Origin: Lysinimonas soli
GTDB taxonomy: Bacteria; Actinomycetota; Actinomycetes; Actinomycetales; Microbacteriaceae
DNA: 64,000 nt
Direction of reading: 5' to 3'
Assembly: GCF_042655435.1 (NCBI RefSeq)
Contig: NZ_JBHSMG010000002.1
Coordinates: forward strand, 124,001-188,000
Of this stretch, positions 26,152-34,780 are shown one piece after another. The translations under genes and the position numbers were made by a program. Positions within the stretch are counted from its first letter, which is position 1. Each line of letters opens with the position of its first letter. The notes beneath the pieces are model-generated. The model had not been told where the DNA came from. It did no database searches and saw only the letters and a list, made by a program, of their open reading frames with translations.

Positions 26152-27681
26152 TCACCTCCCGCGACCCCCGGCCGCCGAGGCGGGGGCGGGTGTCTGCTGC
26201 GTCTCCACCGTGTCGGCCACGCGCTCGCCGTGGTAGGTGGTGACGGTCACGGCAGCCCCCGGCTGTCGCAGGTAGTCGGCGGTGAAGGAGTCGAGCGCCG
26301 CGTTCTGCTCGCGCACCGCCGAGGACGTCGCGGCATCGACGGCCAGCGCGGTCGCGCGGTACGCGTCGCGCTGATGGGCGGGCGCGGCCTGAGAGGCCGG
26401 GAGGGCGGCACCCTCGTCGAAGGCCCGGCGCTCCACCTGCAGCACGTGGTGGTCGAGCTGGGGCCCGGCGAGCATCGGAACGAAGTCGTCGCTGTTGCGG
26501 ATGGCCATCCCGTCGAGCCCCGCCGGCAGTTCGATGTTGCCGGCGGGCGCCCCGAAGGTCTCGATGCCCGCGGCGTTCCACTCACCGGACCCCGCCAGCA
26601 TCGTGGCCACCAGCCCGCCCTGGGAGAACCCGACGAACTGCACCTGGTCGTCGGCCGTCACGCCCGCGTCGTGCATGGCAAGCTCGGTGGCCCGGAACGA
26701 CCCGACCTCGAGGCCGCCGACTCCGCCCACGTTGCTGGTGAGATCCCACGGCTCGTCGCCGGCGGCCGGCGAGAAGGTCTCGGTCGGGCCGACGTAGACC
26801 ACGAAGCGGTTCGGCTGGCCGGGTGCCTCGTACTTCTCGATGCGCACCTGGTCGCCCTCGGGCACGCGGTCGAGCCGCCCGGCCGCCCCCACCGGTGCAC
26901 TCCCGTCCGGTGCGTCGATCCGCGCCGTCGAGACGCGCTGCACGGTCACCGGCGTCTCTCGGAATGTCCCGAGCAGCGGCCCGACCGCGAGCAGTCCGCG
27001 CGCGCTCGTGCGCACCCCGGTGACACCGCCGACGCCGAGCAACAGCGCCACGGGCGCCGGGATGCCGAGCGCGCTCGACGTCGCCTCGTCGAGACCCGAG
27101 ACGAACAGCCGCACCTTCTCGACGAAGGCGGGGCCCGTGATCAGGCCGGGGTGGTCGAGGAAGAAGCGGCGGATGGCCGCGGCCCGCCCGCCGCCCGGAT
27201 CGGGTGCCTTGCTGGCCAGGTACGCCGAGAACGCGAGCAGGGCGATCCCCGGCAGCATCGTGCGCACGAGGGGACCGAGCTCGGCGCCCAGCATCGCGGC
27301 CGCGAGATCGGCTCGATCCCTCGCGCGGCGCTCGGCGTCGTCGTAGGCCTGGATGGCACATCGCAACGCGTTGACGAGCCGCTCGCTCACGCCCCCCGCC
27401 TGTCGCACCTGCGTGATCGACCGCGTCAGTTCCGACTCGCTGCGGCGAGCGGATGGCGGGGCCGTCGGGACGGTCGACCAGGTCGTACCGCTCTGCACGA
27501 GACTCAGTGCCGCGGCGGCCGCCCTCAACTCGTGCTGGAGCGCCGTCAGCCGATCCAGGTGGGCGTGCATTCCGTCGGTGGCCACCATCGTGGTGCCTGC
27601 GGGGGTCACGAGCAGCGGACCGCCCGGGTCGACGCCCGGTGGCGACACGTCGACATGAGCACCGCCGTCGAACCCGATCAC
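26152..27681 (-). CDS. Large protein with helical N-terminus and alpha/beta-hydrolase domain
   Basis: 509 aa from the GTG overlapping the upstream stop (GTGA). The N-terminal part (about 35-130) is helical, with repeated charged and Ala-rich stretches. A hydrophobic stretch (141-156, TMLPGIALLAFSAYLA) and a second one near 209-240 follow. From about 285 a lipase-like alpha/beta-hydrolase fold appears (NRFVVYVGPTETFS), with the nucleophile elbow FVGFSQGGL (Ser 353) and possible acid in IRNSDDFVPM. It is preceded by a small WXG100-like protein, so a secreted enzyme of an ESX/type VII-like pair is possible; no secretion genes are nearby. Confidence 0.72.
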   Translation of the reverse strand: MIGFDGGAHVDVSPPGVDPGGPLLVTPAGTTMVATDGMHAHLDRLTALQHELRAAAAALSLVQSGTTWSTVPTAPPSARRSESELTRSITQVRQAGGVSERLVNALRCAIQAYDDAERRARDRADLAAAMLGAELGPLVRTMLPGIALLAFSAYLASKAPDPGGGRAAAIRRFFLDHPGLITGPAFVEKVRLFVSGLDEATSSALGIPAPVALLLGVGGVTGVRTSARGLLAVGPLLGTFRETPVTVQRVSTARIDAPDGSAPVGAAGRLDRVPEGDQVRIEKYEAPGQPNRFVVYVGPTETFSPAAGDEPWDLTSNVGGVGGLEVGSFRATELAMHDAGVTADDQVQFVGFSQGGLVATMLAGSGEWNAAGIETFGAPAGNIELPAGLDGMAIRNSDDFVPMLAGPQLDHHVLQVERRAFDEGAALPASQAAPAHQRDAYRATALAVDAATSSAVREQNAALDSFTADYLRQPGAAVTVTTYHGERVADTVETQQTPAPASAAGGRGR

Positions 27682-27929
27682 CGCTCCACACCCAGCTCGG
27701 CGAGCGCCGCGCGTGTGCAGCGCTGCGCGGCGTCGAGCGCCTCGTCGGCCTCCGACAGCAGGGAGCGCAATCGGGCCTCGAGCCGCTCGCACGCCTGCGC
27801 GGCTTCACCCCGCCAGTCGTCGTGATCGAGCCGCGGGGGATGCGCGGCCGCGGCGGCGAGCAGCCGGGCCACGGGCGCCAGCCCGCCCTGCTGCCGCTCG
27901 AGCGCGGCTCGAAGCGCCCCGGGATCCAT
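27678..27929 (-). CDS. WXG100-like small helical protein
   Basis: 83 aa: helix (about 3-30, ALRAALERQQGGLAPVARLL), turn with W39-R40-G41 in DHDDWRGEAA, then a second long helix (about 43-78). This helix-WxG-helix plan and length fit WXG100/EsxA-like proteins, partners or substrates of type VII secretion. The ATG at 27929 is chosen over a longer frame that overlaps the divergent phosphatase promoter. The stop overlaps the GTG of the hydrolase gene (GTGA), so the two proteins are made together. Confidence 0.65.
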   Translation of the reverse strand: MDPGALRAALERQQGGLAPVARLLAAAAAHPPRLDHDDWRGEAAQACERLEARLRSLLSEADEALDAAQRCTRAALAELGVER

Positions 27930-28071
27930 CGTGGGCACGGCGACCCTCCCTTCGCGATCGGGTTGCCAGGCTGCCGCACGGGGTCGGCGCGCAGGCGGGC
28001 GGACGCGGCATCCGCGAAGTCCGAGCGCAAATGCCGACTGTGGAGGAGTCGCCGGCGCGGGACAATGGGGC

Positions 28072-28596
28072 ATGAGCTTCGATCAGGCCGCTGCCGAACC
28101 GTCGCTCTTCCGCATCTGCTTCGTGTGCACGGGCAACATCTGCCGTTCCCCGATGGCCGAGGCGATCTTCCGCCAGCTCATCGCGCGCGGGGGCTACGCC
28201 CAGCGGGTCGGCGTCAGTTCGGCTGCGACCGGCGACTGGCACGTCGGCGAGCCGGCCGATCCGCGCACCGTCGCCGCACTCGGCGCGCGCGGCTACGACG
28301 CGACGCGGCACCGTGCACGCCAGTTCGACCCGGAGTGGTTCGGCGAGCTCGACCTCATCATCGCCTTCGACCGCGGTCAGGAGCGCACACTGCGCGAGTG
28401 GGCGCAGAGCGATCAGGAGCGCGCCAAGGTGCAGTTGCTGTTGACGTTCGAACCCGACGGATCGGGCACGATGGACGTACCGGATCCGTACTATTCGGAT
28501 GCGGCCCTCTTCGACAGCGTCCTCGCCACGATCGAACGCGCGAGCATCGCGCTCTTCCACCAGCTCGAACCCGGAATCCGACAGGGAGTCTCATGA
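28072..28596 (+). CDS. Low-molecular-weight protein tyrosine phosphatase
   Basis: 174 aa. The P-loop C-x5-R is in the N-terminal CFVCTGNICRSPMAEAIF, and the general acid is in VPDPYYSD (about residue 141), both diagnostic of LMW-PTPs. A 12-residue lead precedes the first strand. It may dephosphorylate tyrosine- or arginine-phosphorylated proteins. The stop overlaps the purB ATG (ATGA), so the two are translationally coupled; a phosphatase linked to purB has no obvious pathway reason. Confidence 0.93.
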   Translation: MSFDQAAAEPSLFRICFVCTGNICRSPMAEAIFRQLIARGGYAQRVGVSSAATGDWHVGEPADPRTVAALGARGYDATRHRARQFDPEWFGELDLIIAFDRGQERTLREWAQSDQERAKVQLLLTFEPDGSGTMDVPDPYYSDAALFDSVLATIERASIALFHQLEPGIRQGVS

Positions 28597-29978
28597 GTCC
28601 GCTTCCCCCGCAGCCGATCAGTCCGCTCGACGGGCGGTATCGCGGCGCCGTGCAGGGTCTCGGCGAGCACCTCTCCGAGGCCGGCCTCAATCGTGCCCGC
28701 GTGCACATCGAGGTCGAGTGGCTCATCGCCCTCACGGAACACCGGCTTTTCGGCGCGACCCCGCTCGAGGCCGAGCAGGCCCGCGCGCTGCGCCAGTTCG
28801 CGGCCGACTTCGGTCAGCCCGAGATCGACGAGCTCGCGGCGCTCGAGGCGACGACCCGCCACGACGTGAAGGCGGTCGAGTACCTGGTGCGCCGACGGCT
28901 CGCCGCGCTCGGACTGAACGAGATCGCCGAGCTCACCCATTTCGCCTGCACGAGCGAAGACATCAACAACCTGGCCTACGCGGTGACGGTGCGCGCCGCC
29001 GTGCATGAGGTGTGGCTGCCTCGGCTGCGCGACGTGCTCGGCGCCCTGCGGCGCTTCGCGGTCGAGCAGCGGACCACCCCGATGCTCGCCCACACGCACG
29101 GGCAGCCCGCCACGCCCACGACCGTCGGCAAGGAGTTCGCGGTCTTCGTCGCCCGGCTCGAGCGCGTCGTCGCCCGGATCGAGGGCGTCGCCGTGCTGGG
29201 CAAGTTCAGCGGTGCCACCGGCACCTTCGCCGCACACGTCGCGGCCGATCCCGCCGCCGACTGGCCCGCCATCTCGCGCGAGTTCGTCACCTCGCTCGGC
29301 CTCGACTGGAATCCGCTCACGACCCAGATCGAGTCGCACGACTGGCAGGCGGAGCTCTTCTCGGCGATCAGCCACCTCAATCGCATCCTGCACAACCTCT
29401 GCACCGACATCTGGACCTACATCTCGATGGGCTACATCAGCCAGATCCCGCAGGAGGGCGCCACCGGCTCCTCGACGATGCCGCACAAGATCAACCCGAT
29501 CCGGTTCGAGAACGCCGAGGCCAACCTCGAACTGTCGTCCGCCCTGCTCGACTCGCTCGCCGCGACCCTCGTGACCAGCCGGCTGCAGCGCGACCTGACC
29601 GACTCGACGACGCAGCGCAACATCGGCGTCGCGCTCGGACACTCGCTGCTCGCCCTCGACAACCTGGCGCGCGGACTCGACGAGATCGCGATCGCCCCTG
29701 CCGCACTCGCGGCCGATCTCGACGCCAACTGGGAGGTGCTCGGCGAGGCGATCCAGACCGTGATCCGGGCCGAGGTGACCGCGGGTCGCAGTTCGATCGC
29801 CGACCCCTACGCGTTGCTCAAGGAGCTGACCCGGGGGCACCGGGTCGGCGCCGAGGAGCTGCGGGCCTTCGTACACGGGCTCGACATCGGCGAGGCGGCC
29901 AAGACCCGGCTGCTCGCCCTCACGCCGGGCGGCTACACCGGTCTCGCGGCCGAACTGGTCGATCTGCTGCCGGAGTAG
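28593..29978 (+). CDS. purB: Adenylosuccinate lyase
   Basis: Cleaves SAICAR and adenylosuccinate in purine synthesis. 461 aa, the long E. coli-like form. Begins MSPLPPQPISPLDGRY. Family elements: TTRHDVKAVEYLVRR, HFACTSEDINNLAYA, catalytic His in MLAHTHGQPATPTTVGKE, and the fumarase/aspartase superfamily signature TGSSTMPHKINPIRFEN (about 295) with the mobile catalytic Ser. ATG overlaps the phosphatase stop codon. No other pur genes are in the window. Confidence 0.96.
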   Translation: MSPLPPQPISPLDGRYRGAVQGLGEHLSEAGLNRARVHIEVEWLIALTEHRLFGATPLEAEQARALRQFAADFGQPEIDELAALEATTRHDVKAVEYLVRRRLAALGLNEIAELTHFACTSEDINNLAYAVTVRAAVHEVWLPRLRDVLGALRRFAVEQRTTPMLAHTHGQPATPTTVGKEFAVFVARLERVVARIEGVAVLGKFSGATGTFAAHVAADPAADWPAISREFVTSLGLDWNPLTTQIESHDWQAELFSAISHLNRILHNLCTDIWTYISMGYISQIPQEGATGSSTMPHKINPIRFENAEANLELSSALLDSLAATLVTSRLQRDLTDSTTQRNIGVALGHSLLALDNLARGLDEIAIAPAALAADLDANWEVLGEAIQTVIRAEVTAGRSSIADPYALLKELTRGHRVGAEELRAFVHGLDIGEAAKTRLLALTPGGYTGLAAELVDLLPE

Positions 29979-30045
29979 CGCCGTGCCCGCCTAGGGCGAG
30001 CAGCGCGACGGTCCATCGCCGTCCTGGCGAACCAGGATGTCGCGG

Positions 30046-30312
30046 CTAATGCCCGCGCCGGGCCTCTGGTCCGGCATCCGGATCGTGCTGTTCGTCCTCC
30101 GGCGGAGCCGGCGATGCCGCGAGGACGAGCATCGCGAGCACCACGAGGCTGACGATGAAGACGACGCCGAAGAAGATCGCGGCGAGAATCCACTCCCGGG
30201 TGGCGAGGCCGACCACGAGTCCCGAGAAGACCCCGAAGACGGCCGCGAGCACGATCAGCTCCACCGGGCGGGTGCGGTCGCGTCGATTCGGCGTGGCCTG
30301 CTTGTCGTTCAC
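30046..30312 (-). CDS. Small two-helix membrane protein
   Basis: 88 aa from a GTG with AGGAGGA upstream. A polar, basic N-terminus (NDKQATPNRRDRTRPVE) precedes two transmembrane helices (about 18-38 and 42-66) and an acidic tail ending in GPEARRGH. The GTG overlaps the stop of the DUF308-like gene (GTGA), so it is its translational partner. Function not recognised. Confidence 0.75.
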   Translation of the reverse strand: MNDKQATPNRRDRTRPVELIVLAAVFGVFSGLVVGLATREWILAAIFFGVVFIVSLVVLAMLVLAASPAPPEDEQHDPDAGPEARRGH

Positions 30313-30953
30313 GCGGTCTCCTCCTGATTCGAGTTGCGCGGTCCCCGCGCCGACACCGCCCCGATCCCGAGCAGAACGCCCGTGACGATCGCCCAGGCGC
30401 CGAAGATCCCGACCAGCACGACCGAGGCGGTCAGGGTGCCGGTGACCTTCTCGATCCCCCCGAGGCTCTGGCGGTAGTCCGGGGGCACGACGAGGAAGGC
30501 GATGCCGAGCGCAAGCGTCAGCACGCCGAGGATCATCGCGTCCCGGGCCGACGCGAGCCGGCCCCTGGCCCGGATGCCGCCGACCAGTTCGAGGGCGCCG
30601 GTGATGATCGCCCACGCGCTCACCACCCAGACGAAGAAGTAGGCGCCCCCCGTCGGCACCGCGAGAGCGGCGACCCCGGCGAGCACCGTGACGATGCCCT
30701 GCGCGAGCAGGGGACTACGGCTGCGGCGCTCGCTGCGCCCGCCCACCGAGCCCGCGAGCAGCACAGCCCCGGCCACCACGGCGTAGAGCCCGAAGGCGAT
30801 CAGACCGAAGGCCGCGGAATGCGCCGCGGTGAAGGTGATCGCGAGCCCCACGACGAGAGCCGCGGCGGCCCGCAGGGCCGGCACCACCCATGCCGCGAGT
30901 CCGCCCCCGGCGACGACGGCGGGCGCCGCGGGCGTGCCCCGACCAGCTGACAC
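30309..30953 (-). CDS. HdeD/DUF308-like six-helix membrane protein
   Basis: 214 aa with about six transmembrane helices in repeated pairs. Stretches such as VWVVSAWAIITGALELVGGI and IFGAWAIVTGVLLGIGAV repeat the alternating W-A-I-x-x-G-x-L pattern typical of the HdeD/DUF308 membrane family (acid-resistance-associated in E. coli, otherwise uncharacterised). It forms a two-gene unit with the small membrane protein downstream and lies 121 nt from the dnaB stop codon. Confidence 0.75.
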   Translation of the reverse strand: MSAGRGTPAAPAVVAGGGLAAWVVPALRAAAALVVGLAITFTAAHSAAFGLIAFGLYAVVAGAVLLAGSVGGRSERRSRSPLLAQGIVTVLAGVAALAVPTGGAYFFVWVVSAWAIITGALELVGGIRARGRLASARDAMILGVLTLALGIAFLVVPPDYRQSLGGIEKVTGTLTASVVLVGIFGAWAIVTGVLLGIGAVSARGPRNSNQEETA

Positions 30954-31074
30954 GGCGAACTCACTTTCTGAAGGGATGACCGTGCCGAGTCTACGGGCGC
31001 CGGCTGGGTACGGCTCGTGCCGGAGGCGGACCGCCCCGTGGACGCGCCTCCTCGTGTCGGTGCGCGTCGGCGCG

Positions 31075-32451
<1,377 letters not shown>

Positions 32452-32874
32452 GGGGAGACCTCCTGCGGCTCAGGCTACGCGTCGAGAATGGCAGCGACCG
32501 ACGACACCCCGGTTCGTCGCTGCGTGGACTCCGGCAGATGCCGGGGACGCTGCGCCAGGTTAGGGACGACGCGGCCGGAGCGCCAGCCGACCCTGTGGAC
32601 AAACCTGTTGGCAACGCGGGCGAAACGCCGGGATCAGTGTGAAGAAGGTGTGGATAGTTGTGTGCGAAACTCGCCAGTTTGAGAGATTATCCAGCCCCCG
32701 ACCAGGCATTTTCTTGTAAACACTCTGTGTGTAGAAACATGTTTAGAGTGGCACTTGAACGTTGAGGGATTCCCGACTCACCTGTGGACGAATCGCCGTC
32801 GCGGCCTTGACATCCTGGGCACGCACGAGTAGCGGCGCCCCGGTTTCGGGACGCCGCTACAGGGGAGGAGACGC
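32452..32874 (-). other. AT-richer gap before dnaB with DnaA-box-like words
   Basis: No credible gene. It holds the rplI terminator (32829-32860), then relatively AT-rich DNA with TGTGGACAA (32594-32602, one mismatch to TTATCCACA on the complement), TGTGGATAG (32649-32657, one mismatch), TTATCCAGC (32687-32695, two) and TGTGGACGA (32783-32791, two). An interleaved inverted repeat (TAAACA...TGTTTA, CACTCT...AGAGTG) spans 32716-32750. The dnaB promoter must be here; no clear -35/-10 pair was identified. Confidence 0.55.
32829..32860 (-). terminator. Terminator behind rplI
   Basis: Stem GTAGCGGCG / CGCCGCTAC with an additional inner CCC/GGG helix and a short loop, 15 nt after the rplI stop codon. 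Confidence 0.75.
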
Positions 32875-33327
32875 CTACTTGGCGGCGACGACCTCGAGGG
32901 TGATCGCGGCCACGACGTCGGTGCGCAGACGCACCGTCGCCTCGTGGCGACCGGTGCCCTTGATGGGCGCGGACAGCTCGATGTTGTGCTTGTCGATCGT
33001 GCCGATCCCGGCCTTCTCGACGGCATCCGCGATGTCGCCGGGCTTGACCGAACCGAACAGGCGACCCTCGCGACCGGCCTTGACGGTCAGCTTGACGGTC
33101 GACGACTCGAGCTTCGCCTTGAGCGCCTGGGCCTCTTCGAGCGTGGCGAGCTCGCGAGCCGCACGAGCGGACTTGATCTGCTCGATCTGCTTCTCGCCGC
33201 CCTTGCTCCACTGCACGGCGAAGCCCTGCGGGATGAGGAAGTTGCGGGCGTAGCCGTTCTTGACGTCGACGACGTCACCCGCGGAGCCGAGGCCGGTGAC
33301 CTCGGAGGTGAGGATGAGCTTGGACAT
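32875..33327 (-). CDS. rplI: 50S ribosomal protein L9
   Basis: 150 aa. The N-terminal domain carries the L9 signature (MSKLILTSEVTGLGSAGDVV, then VKNGYARNFLIPQGFA). The long connecting helix (about 45-75) and a C-terminal domain (GRLFGSVKPGDIADAVEKAG) are complete. Last gene of rpsF-ssb-rpsR-rplI; 5 nt after rpsR. Followed by a terminator. Confidence 0.97.
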   Translation of the reverse strand: MSKLILTSEVTGLGSAGDVVDVKNGYARNFLIPQGFAVQWSKGGEKQIEQIKSARAARELATLEEAQALKAKLESSTVKLTVKAGREGRLFGSVKPGDIADAVEKAGIGTIDKHNIELSAPIKGTGRHEATVRLRTDVVAAITLEVVAAK

Positions 33328-33332
33328 GTCGT

Positions 33333-33602
33333 CTACCGTCCCGAACCCGCGTAGGGGAGGAGGGCCATCTCGCGCGCGTTCTTGACGGCGCGGGCGATGA
33401 GCCGCTGCTCCTGCACCGAGACTCCGGTGATGCGACGGGCGCGGATCTTTCCCCGCTCCGAGATGAACTTGCGAAGCGTGGCGACATCCTTGTAATCGAT
33501 GATGCCGACGCGCACCGACTTCGCGGGGGCGGCGTTCTTGCCGCCCTTCACGTTCGTGCGCTTGCGACGGTCTCCGCCGCCGCTGCTGCTCTTACCTGCC
33601 AT
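33333..33602 (-). CDS. rpsR: 30S ribosomal protein S18, cysteine-free
   Basis: 89 aa. Basic, Gly/Ser/Lys-rich N-terminus, then IDYKDVATLRKFISERGKIR and ARRITGVSVQEQRLIARAVK, the classic S18 core. No cysteines, so it is the zinc-independent type, like S14 and L33 in this genome. Lies between ssb and rplI and is translated 62 nt ahead of ssb's end. Confidence 0.97.
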   Translation of the reverse strand: MAGKSSSGGGDRRKRTNVKGGKNAAPAKSVRVGIIDYKDVATLRKFISERGKIRARRITGVSVQEQRLIARAVKNAREMALLPYAGSGR

Positions 33603-33664
33603 GATCTGTTCCTTTGAAAGTCAGACGCTCTGAGGATGCCGGGCCGAAGCCGGGAGGCATCCGA

Positions 33665-34165
33665 TCAGAACGGGGTCTCGTCGTTGTAGTTGCCCGGGGT
33701 GTTCCAGACGTCGTCGCCGCCCGCGGCCGGCGCGCTGGCCGCCCACGGCTCGTCGGCGACGGCGCTCTGCGGGCGTGCGCCGCCCGAGGAGGAGGAACCG
33801 CCGGCTGCCCGGGTGACCTGAGCGGTCGCGTAGCGCAGGCTCGGACCGATCTCGTCGATCTCGAGCTCGATGCTGGTGCGCTTCTCGCCTTCCTTCGTCT
33901 CGTAGCTGCGCTGCTTGAGGCGCCCGGTCGCGACGACCCGGCTCCCCTTCGTCAGCGAGCCGGCGACGTGCTCGGCGAACTCGCGCCAGCAGGAGGCGCG
34001 GAGGAAGAGCGCCTCGCCGTCCTTCCAGTCGTTCGCAGCACGGTCGAAGGTGCGAGGGGTCGACGCGATCGTGAAGTTCGCGACGGCCAGTCCGCCCTGC
34101 GTGTAGCGCAGCTCGGGATCCGCGGTGAGGTTGCCCACCACCGTGATGATCGTCTCGCCGGCCAT
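33665..34165 (-). CDS. ssb: Single-stranded DNA-binding protein
   Basis: 166 aa. OB-fold (about 1-110) with GETIITVVGNLTADPELRYT, LFLRASCWREFAEHVAGSL and KGSRVVATGRLKQRSYETKE. A Gly/Ser/Ala linker leads to the acidic tip NYNDETPF, close to the DDDIPF tip that recruits replication and repair partners. Starts 3 nt after rpsF, the standard rpsF-ssb-rpsR order. Confidence 0.96.
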   Translation of the reverse strand: MAGETIITVVGNLTADPELRYTQGGLAVANFTIASTPRTFDRAANDWKDGEALFLRASCWREFAEHVAGSLTKGSRVVATGRLKQRSYETKEGEKRTSIELEIDEIGPSLRYATAQVTRAAGGSSSSGGARPQSAVADEPWAASAPAAGGDDVWNTPGNYNDETPF

Positions 34166-34168
34166 GGG

Positions 34169-34675
34169 CTACTCGCCCTCGGTAGCCGCGGTCTCGGCGA
34201 CGACAGCCGCCTCGGCCTTGGGGGCCTCCGCCTTGGGGGCCTCGGCCTTCGGAGCCTTGGGCGCTTCGGCAACGGCCTCGACCTTGGCGGCGACCGGGGT
34301 CTTCGCGGGGGCCTTGGCAGCGGCGGCGGCCTTGCGGGCGGCGCGCTTCTCGTCGTCGGCGCGAACCGAGATCGCCCGAGCCGCAGCCTCTTCGGCGCGG
34401 AGCACCTTGGTGCGCAGCACGGCCTCGCTGAGCTTCAGCTGGCGATCGAGCTCGACGGTGGCATCCGAGGTCGCGGTGAAGTTGACGACGGCGTAGATGC
34501 CCTCGGTCTTCTTCTGGATCTCGTAGGCCAGCCGACGACGTCCCCAGATGTCGACGTTGTCGATCGTGCCGCCATCGTTGCGGATGACGTTGAGGAACTT
34601 GTCCAGGCTGGGGGCGACGGTACGCTCATCGATCTCTGGATCGAGGATGACCATCAATTCATACTGGTGCGTCAC
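34169..34675 (-). CDS. rpsF: 30S ribosomal protein S6 with long Lys/Ala/Glu/Pro tail
   Basis: 168 aa, against about 96-100 for most S6. Residues 1-98 are the S6 ferredoxin-like fold (QYELMVILDPEIDERTVAPS, GRRRLAYEIQKKTEGIY). Residues about 100-168 are a low-complexity extension with repeats of EAPKA (PKAEAPKAEAPKAEA). Starts at GTG with GAGGAGG 8 nt upstream. Heads rpsF-ssb-rpsR-rplI; its leader carries two hairpins that could be an autoregulatory S6:S18 site. Confidence 0.95.
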   Translation of the reverse strand: MTHQYELMVILDPEIDERTVAPSLDKFLNVIRNDGGTIDNVDIWGRRRLAYEIQKKTEGIYAVVNFTATSDATVELDRQLKLSEAVLRTKVLRAEEAAARAISVRADDEKRAARKAAAAAKAPAKTPVAAKVEAVAEAPKAPKAEAPKAEAPKAEAAVVAETAATEGE

Positions 34676-34778
34676 AAACCCACCTCCTCTGGTCTAGAAC
34701 GGCTGCAGACGATCTGCAGCAGGAGGGTATTGACACGGCCTGCCCGATGCGAATCGGGAGGGCAACCTGTCGAGTATA
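34676..34778 (-). promoter_or_regulatory. rpsF promoter and structured leader
   Basis: Minus-strand -10 TATACT at 34778-34773. The leader then forms hairpin CCCGAT-GCGA-ATCGGG (34743-34758, tetraloop) and hairpin GCTGCAGA-CGA-TCTGCAGC (34702-34720), the latter 26 nt before the GTG. rpsF leaders are known binding sites for the S6:S18 complex in several phyla; whether these hairpins carry the conserved motif cannot be settled by eye. Confidence 0.5.
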
Positions 34779-34780
34779 GG

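Noticed and set aside
32620..32720. Short minus-strand ORF beginning MPGRGLDNLSN in the rplI-dnaB gap
   Set aside because: No ribosome-binding site, unlikely codon use, and it crosses the DnaA-box-like words.
34169..34330. Repeated GCCTCGGCCTTGGGGGC-type words
   Set aside because: They encode the EAPKA repeats of the S6 tail; not a CRISPR or mobile repeat.
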